Shown here: one piece after another, positions 24,475 to 31,730 of the stretch
Position numbering within the stretch: the first letter of the stretch is position 1
Layout of the letters: each line of letters opens with the position of its first letter
From: Bradyrhizobium sp. 21
GTDB lineage: Bacteria; Pseudomonadota; Alphaproteobacteria; Rhizobiales; Xanthobacteraceae
Direction of reading: 5' to 3'
DNA: 64,000 bases
Assembly: GCF_023073335.1 (NCBI RefSeq)
Contig: NZ_JADPJG010000004.1
Location: 141,473-205,472 of the forward strand
Translations under genes and position numbers: made by a program
The notes under the pieces: model-generated
Databases searched by the model: none
What the model saw: the letters and a program-made list of their open reading frames with translations, nothing else
Told to the model about the DNA's origin: nothing

Positions 24475-24948
24475 ATGGAAAAGGTACCGATGACAGCGGG
24501 CGGCTTTGCAGCGCTCGGGGAAGAATTGAAGAAGCGCCAGTCGGAGGACCGTCCGCGGATCATCGAGCATATCGCCGAGGCGCGCTCGCATGGCGACCTG
24601 TCGGAAAACGCGGAATATCATGCCGCGAAGGAAGAGCAGTCCCACAATGAGGGCCGCATCGCCGAGCTCGAGGACAAGCTTGCACGCGCCGACATCATCG
24701 ACATCTCTAAGCTGTCCGGCGACACCATCAAGTTCGGCGCCACCGTGACACTTGTCGACGAGGACACCGAGAAGAAGGCGGTTTGGCAGATCGTCGGCGA
24801 GGTCGAGGCCGACGCCAAGAAGGGCCGCATCTCCATCACCTCGCCGCTCGCGCGCGCGCTGATCGGCAAGAAGAAGGGTTCGACCGTCGAGGTCAACGCA
24901 CCCGGCGGCGCCAAGGCGTATGAGATCACCAAGGTGGAGTGGCGGTAG
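24475..24948 (+). CDS. greA: Transcript cleavage factor GreA
   Basis: The 157-residue protein has the N-terminal coiled coil ([45 protein letters not shown]), whose tip acidic residues D and E in GDLSENAEY stimulate RNA cleavage in the polymerase secondary channel. The FKBP-like C-terminal domain ends [10 protein letters not shown]. It rescues backtracked RNA polymerase. It lies about 210 bp after carB and has its own terminator. Confidence 0.96.
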   Translation: MEKVPMTAGGFAALGEELKKRQSEDRPRIIEHIAEARSHGDLSENAEYHAAKEEQSHNEGRIAELEDKLARADIIDISKLSGDTIKFGATVTLVDEDTEKKAVWQIVGEVEADAKKGRISITSPLARALIGKKKGSTVEVNAPGGAKAYEITKVEWR

Positions 24949-24972
24949 GGATTTGCCGCTGCGTATGATTGA

Positions 24973-24997
24973 AAAGGCCGCGCACTGCGCGGCCTTT
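24973..24997 (+). terminator. Terminator of greA
   Basis: AAAGGCCGCG and CGCGGCCTTT pair perfectly around CACTG. The 3' tract is only TTTATGTT, so the strength is moderate. Confidence 0.72.
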
Positions 24998-25035
24998 ATG
25001 TTGCGGGGAATGTGAGGTGAAGCGCTCACTCAGCC

Positions 25036-25174
25036 CTCGTGTCCCGGACGCGCTGCAGCGTTCTTACGCTGCTGCGCTGAGCCGGGACCCAGAAGGCAAC
25101 GCGGATGCGGTGAGATGGGCCCCGGCTCTGCAGCGCACCGCTGAAGAAGCGTTGCGCTGCGTCCGGGGCACGAG
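25036..25174. repeat. Dispersed palindromic element (CTCGTGTCCCGGAC...GTCCGGGGCACGAG)
   Basis: The outer ends CTCGTGTCCCGGACGC and GCGTCCGGGGCACGAG are near-perfect complements about 138 bp apart, with two further internal inverted segments (CGCTGCAGCG; CTGCAGCGCACCG). It has no coding content and lies between convergent greA and lrp. It is of another sequence family than copies 1-3. Confidence 0.7.
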
Positions 25175-25180
25175 ATCGGG

Positions 25181-25660
25181 CTACCTCCGCCCCTTGACGT
25201 CCAGCGGCACGGCGGCCTCGTATTTCGAATTATGCAGCACCAGCGAGGTCCGCACGTTGCGCACGTGGGGGGCCGCGGTCAGGTGCGTGACGAAATCCTG
25301 GAAGGTGGCCATATCGGGTGCGACGCATTTCAGGATGAAGTCGACTTCCCCCGACAGCATCCAGCACTCGCGCACCAGCGGCTCGGCGCGGACGAACGCC
25401 TCGAAGGCGCGCAAATCCGCCTCGGCCTGGCTGGAGAGGTGCACCGCGGCAAACACCGTGACGTCGAAGCCGAGCTTTCGCGCGTCCAGCAGCCCGCGAT
25501 AGCCGAGGATATACCCCTCCTCCTCCAGCGCCCGGACGCGGCGCAGGCAGGGCGGTGGCGAGATGCCGACGCGCTTGGCCAGCTCGACATTCGTGATTCG
25601 ACCGTCGGCCTGAATCTCGGTGAGAATTTTCAGGTCGATCTCGTCTAGGTTCCGCGACAC
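25181..25660 (-). CDS. Lrp/AsnC-family transcriptional regulator
   Basis: The 159-residue protein has the N-terminal helix-turn-helix LDEIDLKILTEIQADGRITNVELAKRVGISPPPCLRRVRALEEEGYI and a C-terminal RAM/ligand-binding domain ending with SLVLHNSKYEAAVPL. Such regulators usually sense an amino acid. It is divergent from trxB across 265 bp, and a GCGCAAT palindrome lies in that interval, 75 bp upstream of its start, suggesting autoregulation. Confidence 0.93.
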   Translation of the reverse strand: MSRNLDEIDLKILTEIQADGRITNVELAKRVGISPPPCLRRVRALEEEGYILGYRGLLDARKLGFDVTVFAAVHLSSQAEADLRAFEAFVRAEPLVRECWMLSGEVDFILKCVAPDMATFQDFVTHLTAAPHVRNVRTSLVLHNSKYEAAVPLDVKGRR

Positions 25661-25734
25661 GTGATTGGAACTCCTGGCCTTTGCGGCGGCATTCGGTGGC
25701 TTATCGCAATCTCATAGCCCAGACCGCACGACCG

Positions 25735-25751
25735 GCGCAATTTTATTGCGC
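25735..25751. promoter_or_regulatory. Probable Lrp/AsnC operator
   Basis: GCGCAAT-TTT-ATTGCGC is a perfect palindrome with 7-bp arms. Additional TCGCAAT (about 25704) and ACGCAAT (about 25757) half-sites flank it, as expected for an octameric Lrp-family protein wrapping DNA. Confidence 0.6.
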
Positions 25752-25925
25752 GTGCAACGCAATCGACTTTTGTTCCCTGTTGGAAAAATCCGCCGACAGG
25801 GAATGCAATTCTTGCATAGCTCACCAGAAGGCTTAGATTAGCTCTGATATTTCAGCGCCTCCGCGAGGCCTCCCGGCACGTTCCGCGCCCGCGCTGCAAA
25901 TCCCCCGTGAAAGGCGTCCGTCAGA

Positions 25926-26891
25926 ATGTCCGCCCCTGTCCATGCAAAGGTTGTCATTATTGGCTCCGGGCCTGCCGGCTATACGGCGGCGATCTACGCC
26001 GCGCGCGCGATGCTTGAGCCGATCCTGATCCAGGGCATCCAGGCCGGCGGCCAGCTCACCATCACCACCGATGTCGAGAACTATCCGGGCTTCGCCGACG
26101 TGATCCAGGGCCCTTGGCTGATGGAACAGATGGAGAAGCAGGCGGTGCATGTCGGCACCAGGATCGTCTCCGACCTGGTCATCAAGCTCGACACCTCGCA
26201 GCGGCCGTTCCGCCTTACCTGCGACAGTGGGGATGTCTATCTCGCCGAAACCGTGATCCTCGCCACCGGCGCGCAAGCGCGCTGGCTCGGGCTGCCGTCC
26301 GAGGCGAAATTCCAGGGCGGCGGCGTGTCGGCCTGCGCCACCTGCGACGGCTTCTTCTACCGCAACAAGGACGTCGTGGTGGTCGGCGGCGGCAATACCG
26401 CCGTCGAGGAAGCCCTGTACCTCACCAACCATGCCTCGCAGGTCACCATCGTGCATCGTCGCGATCACTTCCGCGCCGAACGCATCCTCCAGGAGCGTCT
26501 GTTCAAGCACCCGAAGATCAAGGTGATCTGGGACTCGGCGCTCGACGAGATCTGCGGCACCGAGAACCCCAACAAGGTCACCCATGTGCGGCTGAAGAAC
26601 GTCAAGACCGGCACGCTCACGGAGGTGAAGACCGATGGCGTGTTCGTCGCCATCGGCCACGCGCCGGCGACCGAGCTCGTGAAGGATCAGATCAAGCTCA
26701 AACCGTCCGGCTATGTCGAGGTCGCCCCGAATTCGACCGCGACCTCGGTGCCCGGTCTGTTCGCCGCCGGCGACGTCGCGGACGAGACCTATCGTCAGGC
26801 GGTCACAGCGGCCGGCCTCGGCTGCATGGCGGCGCTCGAAGCCGAACGTTTCTTGGCCCTGCGCGCCAGCGAGCGCGCGGCAGCGGAATAA
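25926..26891 (+). CDS. trxB: Thioredoxin reductase
   Basis: The 321-residue flavoprotein has the FAD-binding GSGPAGYTAAIYAARA (about 11-26), the redox-active pair Cys137-Cys140 in CATCDGFFYR, the NADPH motif VVGGGNTAVEEALYL and the C-terminal FAD motif GLFAAGDVAD. It transfers electrons from NADPH to thioredoxin. A LysR gene follows 5 bp after the stop and is probably co-transcribed. Confidence 0.96.
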   Translation: MSAPVHAKVVIIGSGPAGYTAAIYAARAMLEPILIQGIQAGGQLTITTDVENYPGFADVIQGPWLMEQMEKQAVHVGTRIVSDLVIKLDTSQRPFRLTCDSGDVYLAETVILATGAQARWLGLPSEAKFQGGGVSACATCDGFFYRNKDVVVVGGGNTAVEEALYLTNHASQVTIVHRRDHFRAERILQERLFKHPKIKVIWDSALDEICGTENPNKVTHVRLKNVKTGTLTEVKTDGVFVAIGHAPATELVKDQIKLKPSGYVEVAPNSTATSVPGLFAAGDVADETYRQAVTAAGLGCMAALEAERFLALRASERAAAE

Positions 26892-26896
26892 AGATC

Positions 26897-27820
26897 ATGG
26901 CCCGAACACGCGACGGATTTACGGATATGGACTGGGACAAGCTGAAGGTGTTTCACGCGGCGGCGGAGGCGGGCAGCTTCACGCATGCGGGCGAGCAGCT
27001 CGGCCTGTCGCAATCGGCGGTGTCACGTCAGGTCTCGGCGCTGGAGCAGGAGCTCTCGGTCTCGCTGTTCCACCGCCACGCCCGCGGCCTGATCCTCACC
27101 GAACAGGGCGACCTCTTGTTCCGCACCGCGCATGACGTGTTCATGCAGCTGCAGGCGGCGCGCGCCAAACTGACCGACAGCCGCGAGCGGCCGAGCGGCG
27201 ATCTCAAGATCACCACCACGCCCGGCGTCGGCATCAACTGGCTAATCCCCAGGCTCGGCGAATTCACGGCGCTCTATCCCGAGATCCGGATCTCGCTGAT
27301 CGTCACCGACGAGGAGCTGGACCTGTCGATGCGCGAGGCCGACGTCGCGATCCGCACCCGCAAGCCGACGCAGCCGGATCTCATCCAGCGCAAGCTCTTC
27401 GCGATGGGCTTCCACGCCTATTGCTCGCCGGATTACATCAAGCGCTTCGGCACGCCGCGCACGCTGGAGGAGCTCGACTCCCACCGCATCATCACGCTCT
27501 CCGACGGCACCTTCGCGCCGCATCTTCAGAACCGCAATTGGCTGGTCGAAGCGGGGCGCAACGGCTCGGGTCCGCGCGAAGCCTATTTCAGGGTCAACAA
27601 CATCCTGGGCCTCGTGCGCGCCTGTCAGCAGGGCCTCGGCATTGCTGCGCTGCCGGACTATCTGATCGAAGAGCAGAGCCGCCTCGTGCAGCTGTTCGGC
27701 GAATCGGATTCGATCCAGCTCGATACGTATTTTGTCTATCCGGAAGAGCTGAAGACGGTCGCGCGCGTGCAAGTGTTCCGCGACTTCGTGGTGAGCAAGG
27801 CGCAGCGCTGGCCGTCCTGA
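26897..27820 (+). CDS. LysR-family transcriptional regulator
   Basis: The 307-residue protein has the N-terminal helix-turn-helix (WDKLKVFHAAAEAGSFTHAGEQLGLSQSAVSRQVSALE) and a two-lobed periplasmic-binding-like effector domain from about residue 95. It begins just 5 bp after trxB, an unusual same-strand arrangement, since most LysR regulators lie divergent from their target. Together they form a probable operon. An alternative start at the Met of MDWDKLK would shorten the protein by 10 residues. Confidence 0.92.
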   Translation: MARTRDGFTDMDWDKLKVFHAAAEAGSFTHAGEQLGLSQSAVSRQVSALEQELSVSLFHRHARGLILTEQGDLLFRTAHDVFMQLQAARAKLTDSRERPSGDLKITTTPGVGINWLIPRLGEFTALYPEIRISLIVTDEELDLSMREADVAIRTRKPTQPDLIQRKLFAMGFHAYCSPDYIKRFGTPRTLEELDSHRIITLSDGTFAPHLQNRNWLVEAGRNGSGPREAYFRVNNILGLVRACQQGLGIAALPDYLIEEQSRLVQLFGESDSIQLDTYFVYPEELKTVARVQVFRDFVVSKAQRWPS

Positions 27821-27887
27821 TTTCCGCATGTCTGACATGCGGCCCAGGCTGTTGCTGCATGCCGCGCGTCAAGCTCATACTGGTTGC

Positions 27888-28024
27888 ACGCTGAGCCTTC
27901 GCGTTGCGCATTTGTCCCCCTCCTCCAGTGGCGCGGGAGTTCAGTAATCCCTCTTGGAAGGTGATTGTGTCGGCCTCACGTGGCCAATACCTTAAGCCGG
28001 ACCCTCTGGGTCCGGCTTTTTTTC
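27888..28024 (+). ncRNA. Candidate small RNA ending in a strong terminator
   Basis: No coding frame is convincing here. A possible promoter (TTGCTG at 27852, CATACT at 27876, 18-bp spacing) is followed by about 135 nt with inverted segments: GGGAG/TCCCT, then AAGGT...GGCC/GGCC...ACCTT. It ends in a textbook terminator. The identity is not recognised. It could instead be the 3' leader of the trxB-LysR transcript. Confidence 0.35.
27994..28024 (+). terminator. Strong intrinsic terminator
   Basis: AAGCCGGACCC and GGGTCCGGCTT are perfect 11-bp arms around TCT, followed by an unbroken T-run. It lies 174 bp after the LysR stop. Confidence 0.92.
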
Positions 28025-28079
28025 TGCCCCGTTGGGCTTTCGCGCTCCGCGTGTATTGACAGTTCCACGCATACCCCGC

Positions 28080-28221
28080 ATCATTTGCAAATGATCACGA
28101 AGTCGTGCGCAGCACTCGCGAAAAAAGGTCCCTGCCCGGGGCCTCGGATTTTTGCGCGCGCTAGCTAAGCTTCGTCATCGCTGCAAATCCCGAAAACCCC
28201 GCCGCCTGGACGGGGTTTTTT
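28080..28221 (+). ncRNA. Candidate second small RNA or dapA-like leader with terminator
   Basis: TTGACA at 28056-28061, followed at 17-18 bp by CATCAT/ATCATT, is a plausible promoter. The following approximately 130 nt contain an AGGTCCCTGCCCGGGGCCT stem and end in a terminator hairpin (28193-28219) with a T-run, all before the Shine-Dalgarno sequence of the DapA-family gene. It may be an independent RNA or an attenuated leader. Confidence 0.33.
28193..28221 (+). terminator. Intrinsic terminator just before the DapA-family gene
   Basis: AAAACCCCG and CGGGGTTTT pair around a 9-nt loop and end in six Ts. Only 46 bp separate it from the downstream ATG at 28268. Confidence 0.82.
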
Positions 28222-28267
28222 CATGCGCCTCCGTCTCAGGTTTTTTTCCCCGAGAAGGAGATGGAAC

Positions 28268-29173
28268 ATGACCGGACTACACGAACAGTTGCACGGGCTC
28301 TGGCTGCCGCTGGTGACGCCGTTTCGCGACGGCGCGCTCGACGAGCGGTCGCTGCGACGGCTGGCACGGCATTACAGTGCACAGGCCGTCGACGGCTTCA
28401 TCCTGGGGGCGACCTCCGGTGAAGGCATGACGCTGCGCGAGCCCGAACTCGAACGCCTCGTCGCCATCGTCCGCGACGAGATGGCCACCGGCCGCAGCCT
28501 TCCGATCTGCCTCGGACTGTCTGGCGCGGACACGTCGCGGCTGAGAGACCGCCTCGACGAGACCGCGGACTGGCCGATCGACGGCTATCTGATCGCGAGC
28601 CCGTATTACGTGCGGCCGTCGCAGCGCGGGCTCCTGGCGCATTTCGAGGCGCTCGCCGACCATGCCGCCTGGCCGCTCGCGCTCTACAACATCCCCTATC
28701 GCACCTCGGTCAACATCACCAACCAGACGCTGCTGCGGCTGGCCGAGCATCCGAACATCGTCGGCCTGAAGGATTGCGGCGCCAGCCGCGAGCAATCCAT
28801 CGCGCTGCTGCGCGACAGGCCCAAGGGATTTCGCGTGCTCACCGGCGAGGACGCGAATTATTTCGAGGCGCTCAGCGACGGCGCCGACGGCGGCATCGTG
28901 CTGTCCGCCCATCTCGAGACCGAGACGTTTGCGGCTGTGTACACTGAACTGAAGCGCGGCAACCACGACGCGGCGCGGGCACGCTGGCAGGAGGTCGCCG
29001 AGCTGACGCGCCTGTTGTTCGCTGAACCCAGTCCCGCACCGGCAAAATACTGGCTGTGGCGCACGGGCCTCATCGACAGTCCCGAAGTGCGCCTGCCGAT
29101 GGTGGAAGTGGGCAGCGAGCTCGCGGCCACGATCGACCGCGAGATCGAGCGACGGATGAAAGTCGCGGCGTAG
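28268..29173 (+). CDS. Dihydrodipicolinate synthase/N-acetylneuraminate lyase family aldolase
   Basis: The 301-residue TIM-barrel enzyme has the GATSGEGMTL pocket (family GTTGE), SPYYVRPSQRGLLAHF, the catalytic Tyr in ALYNIPYRTSVNI and the Schiff-base Lys in VGLKDCGAS. These residues fit dihydrodipicolinate synthase (lysine and meso-diaminopimelate synthesis), but the family also holds aldolases for other 2-keto acids, and rhizobia encode several copies. GAAGGAG precedes the ATG at 28268; an upstream in-frame start overlaps the terminator and is rejected. Confidence 0.85.
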   Translation: MTGLHEQLHGLWLPLVTPFRDGALDERSLRRLARHYSAQAVDGFILGATSGEGMTLREPELERLVAIVRDEMATGRSLPICLGLSGADTSRLRDRLDETADWPIDGYLIASPYYVRPSQRGLLAHFEALADHAAWPLALYNIPYRTSVNITNQTLLRLAEHPNIVGLKDCGASREQSIALLRDRPKGFRVLTGEDANYFEALSDGADGGIVLSAHLETETFAAVYTELKRGNHDAARARWQEVAELTRLLFAEPSPAPAKYWLWRTGLIDSPEVRLPMVEVGSELAATIDREIERRMKVAA

Positions 29174-29423
29174 TTCGCCCGCCTCACACACGCCGCCTCC
29201 TTCTCCCCTCGCTTGTCGTGCTTGCGGGAGACGGCCCCTCACCCCACCCCCTCAGCGCGAGCGAAGCTCGTCGCAGCCCCGCAAGAACGGCGCGAGCGGG
29301 TGGGAGAGTGTGCCCGTAGTTAACCGCACACGAATGTCCTTCGCAGTCGCCGCATGATGCATCCACGCCTCGTTTACGCAATCGCGCCTATCGTTTTCGT
29401 TCAAAGTCTTTTCAAAAGGGGGA

Positions 29424-29576
29424 ATGACCATGGGGCATCGCACCCGGCCGACGGCCGCGGAAAATTTCGCGCCCGCCGATCTGTTGAAGGGAATTCTGGT
29501 GGTGTCGTCGTTCGGGTTCTGGGCCGTGATGCTCGGCCTGATGCCGGTGCTGGTGTTTCGGGTCTGGCTCGCCTGA
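29424..29576 (+). CDS. 50-residue single-pass membrane protein
   Basis: The frame begins MTMGHRTRPTAAENFAPADL and continues with a hydrophobic segment (GILVVSSFGFWAVMLGLMPV) before ending VWLA. AAGGGGG lies 5 bp before the ATG. It is too short for usual gene callers. The soluble N-terminus and single helix resemble small subunits or regulators of membrane complexes, but no partner is evident. Confidence 0.6.
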   Translation: MTMGHRTRPTAAENFAPADLLKGILVVSSFGFWAVMLGLMPVLVFRVWLA

Positions 29577-29708
29577 CACCGCCGGCAGCGCGGATGGTTA
29601 ATCCGTGGTAGCACGTGTGTTCGAATGCGCGCGAGATTGCGACCCGGAATCTTAAAACATCCCGCGCATCGTTCATGCCCATAAAGCGAAGAAATCGCGG
29701 GGGCGTTT

Positions 29709-29855
29709 GTGAATAATCATAACGAAGTGGCGTCGCATTACGACGCCGGACAGCAGGGCTTCACCACCGGGGACATTCTCTGGGCCGCCGGCATCTGGTC
29801 GGTGATCCTCACTTTGTCGCCGGTGATCGTGTTCTACATGCTGATGGTGGCGTAA
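29709..29855 (+). CDS. 48-residue single-pass membrane protein
   Basis: From GTG at 29709, the frame reads MNNHNEVASHYDAGQQGFTTGD and then a hydrophobic helix (ILWAAGIWSVILTLSPVIVF) with a short tail. Design mirrors the 50-residue protein 130 bp upstream: polar N-terminus plus one TM helix. A bidirectional terminator follows at 29884. Function is unknown. Confidence 0.55.
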   Translation: MNNHNEVASHYDAGQQGFTTGDILWAAGIWSVILTLSPVIVFYMLMVA

Positions 29856-29883
29856 CGTCCATCTTCATGATCCTCAGAAACGC

Positions 29884-29911
29884 AAAACGCGCGGACATCC
29901 GCGCGTTTTTC
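29884..29911. terminator. Bidirectional terminator between small ORF and parA-like gene
   Basis: AAAACGCGCGGA and TCCGCGCGTTTT pair perfectly around CA; A and T runs flank both sides, so it can stop transcripts from both convergent genes. Confidence 0.85.
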
Positions 29912-29934
29912 GTCCGGGGAATGATTTATGAAAA

Positions 29935-30612
29935 CTATGCCGCCTGCTTGTGCATTGCGCCGGAAGCCGACGCCGTGCCGCGAATAGCCTTCACCGAACG
30001 CTCGATCGCCGCCCACAGCCTTGCGATTTCCTGCGCCGCACGGCTCTCGGCCTGATATTCCCGCGCGCCTTCGCCATGGCTGAGTGCCATCAGCAAATCC
30101 GAGCGGTTGGTGATCTGGCCGCCCCACACCGGAGCACGAAACTTCGCCAGCGCCTCGCGGGCGATGGTGACGATCGGGCTTTCGGATTCGTCGCGGCGGG
30201 CCGGCGCACCGTTGAGCACGACCGCATAGGGCTTGCGCGCCGCACGGCACATCTGGATCGTCTCCTGCACCGCGTTGACGTCGAACACGCCGGGACGGGC
30301 GGGAATCACCACCATGGTGGCATTGCGGATGGCGTCGTCGACGACCGCCGACAGGTTCGGCGGCGTGTCGATCAACACCCATTCATAACCGTCGCGCTTG
30401 GCAGCGGAGACGATGCCGCTGACCGAGTTCACCGCGGACTTGATTGGCGGTTCGTTGGTGCCACGCAGCTTGTGCCACAGCGTGAGCGAGCCTTGCGGAT
30501 CCGCATCGACGAGCAATATCGGCTTGGTCGCCTTGATCTGCGCGGCGAGATGCGCGGCCAGGGTACTCTTGCCCGAGCCACCTTTACGCGATGCAAAAAC
30601 AATAACGTTCAT
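29935..30612 (-). CDS. ParA/MinD-family partition ATPase without adjacent ParB
   Basis: The 225-residue protein opens MNVIVFASRKGGSGKSTLAAHLA, a deviant Walker A (KGGSGKST, residues 10-17) typical of ParA. LLVDADPQGSLTLWHKL follows (Walker A' and switch I), then VLIDTPPNL as Walker B. ParA-type ATPases position DNA or protein cargo on the nucleoid. No parB or parS is visible, so this is an orphan ParA, perhaps positioning a cytoplasmic cluster. The C-terminus is Ala-rich and basic. Confidence 0.9.
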   Translation of the reverse strand: MNVIVFASRKGGSGKSTLAAHLAAQIKATKPILLVDADPQGSLTLWHKLRGTNEPPIKSAVNSVSGIVSAAKRDGYEWVLIDTPPNLSAVVDDAIRNATMVVIPARPGVFDVNAVQETIQMCRAARKPYAVVLNGAPARRDESESPIVTIAREALAKFRAPVWGGQITNRSDLLMALSHGEGAREYQAESRAAQEIARLWAAIERSVKAIRGTASASGAMHKQAA

Positions 30613-31045
30613 ACCTCTGCCTCCAGATTGACCCCAGGCGGCGAAAATGAATCAGCGCGGTGATTCGGGAAAGAAAAATTTGTCGAGAGTTGCGTCGCCG
30701 TCACGAAATAACAAAGCGTGTTGGCTTTTGAGTCACACTGCTTCGTGCGACGAAGATCCAAACCGCAAGGAAACGCACTTCACACAAGCAATCGTGCGTT
30801 TTTTGAGCAGCGCCGCGGGACAAAGCGGAACGCAACCTGGCCGGGCAAACCCTGATCCGACTGTTTTCGATCGCGCGCGCTCGTCATTGTCGCAAGCGAC
30901 TGCACGCCGACGCGAACAAAAGGAGTCCGGTGGCTGTCGCGTGGCTGATGCCGGAAACGCAAATGCCCGGGACATCCAGCGCGACGACACGTCGCGCTTG
31001 CCCGGGCATGATGGAGTTTCAGAAATGGAACGGGGCGCGCCGCGT
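30613..31045. other. Intergenic interval without a recognised gene
   Basis: About 430 bp lie between the ParA gene start and the Cys-rich protein stop. Open frames here are Arg/Ser-rich and motif-free. The region next to 30640-30780 is more AT-rich and may hold the parA promoter. No terminator hairpin or RNA was recognised. Confidence 0.35.
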
Positions 31046-31408
31046 TCAGCTTTCGCTGGATTTCTTCTTCTTGGCCGCCTTCGGCGCCGGCTTGGTGCTC
31101 TTCTTCGCGGTCTTGGGCGCGATGCTGGTCGGCCTGCCGGCGCGGGACGCGGCCGCCTCGCCCGGCTCGGGTCCCTGCCGGAAGAAGGCCCGGCACTGCG
31201 GCGAGAGCTGCGACTTCTTCTGGATCATGCAGGCGGTGATGGCGTCGACGTTCGGAACGAACTCGCCGCACAGCCGCATCGCATCGGGCGTGCAGGCCTG
31301 CTGCTCCTCCTGGGAGTAGGCAAAGCCTTCACCCGGATGGATCAGGACGGCCAGGGCGATCCCCGTGATCGCGGCAGCGAAAGATTTCTTAAAGCGGAAC
31401 GCCGGCAT
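31046..31408 (-). CDS. Secreted Cys-rich protein with Lys-rich tail
   Basis: The 120-residue protein has a signal peptide (MPAFRFKKSFAAAITGIALAVLI, cleavage probably after GFA). The mature part has spaced Cys residues (ACTPDAMRLCGEF, TACMIQKK, PQCRAFF), the pattern of the Cys-rich-repeat family (GLG1-like), followed by a very basic C-terminus (KTAKKSTKPAPKAAKKKK). GGGGGG precedes the ATG at 31408. It is probably periplasmic. Function is unknown. Confidence 0.6.
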   Translation of the reverse strand: MPAFRFKKSFAAAITGIALAVLIHPGEGFAYSQEEQQACTPDAMRLCGEFVPNVDAITACMIQKKSQLSPQCRAFFRQGPEPGEAAASRAGRPTSIAPKTAKKSTKPAPKAAKKKKSSES

Positions 31409-31730
31409 CGATCCCCCCAAAATGTCGAGTCGGAGCGGATAGTGGGTGAACGGGGGTTCGTTGGCAACGAGGGCGGGTGCGAAAGGCGGGACGTGTGCGG
31501 TCTCGGCAACAGGGTGCCTCTCGAACGAAAACCGCGAAAACAACCCCATGCACAGTAGCCAAGTCCATGTGCCGATTGAACTTTGCGGATCGCAATTTGC
31601 GGATTTTACGAAATCGATTTGACTCGTCGGGCAAAACAGGGGCATCATGCCATCATCACAGAACGTGCGTGGGGTGGTCGGCTTGTCTCCTGCGCTGGTC
31701 GAAAGCGTGAGCGGGAGCGGAGACGATTGC
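31409..31730. other. Divergent control region, no gene
   Basis: About 320 bp between the Cys-rich protein and the CoA-transferase. AT-richer segments near 31560-31640 probably hold the promoters. No palindrome stands out clearly. Confidence 0.35.

Noticed and set aside
28080..28267. Known lysine riboswitch before the DapA-family gene
   Set aside because: The leader is too short and lacks the lysine riboswitch core; only hairpin and terminator are seen.
29935..30612. Plasmid or second-replicon origin at the ParA gene
   Set aside because: There is no parB, parS array, repABC gene or iteron; surrounding genes are chromosomal.
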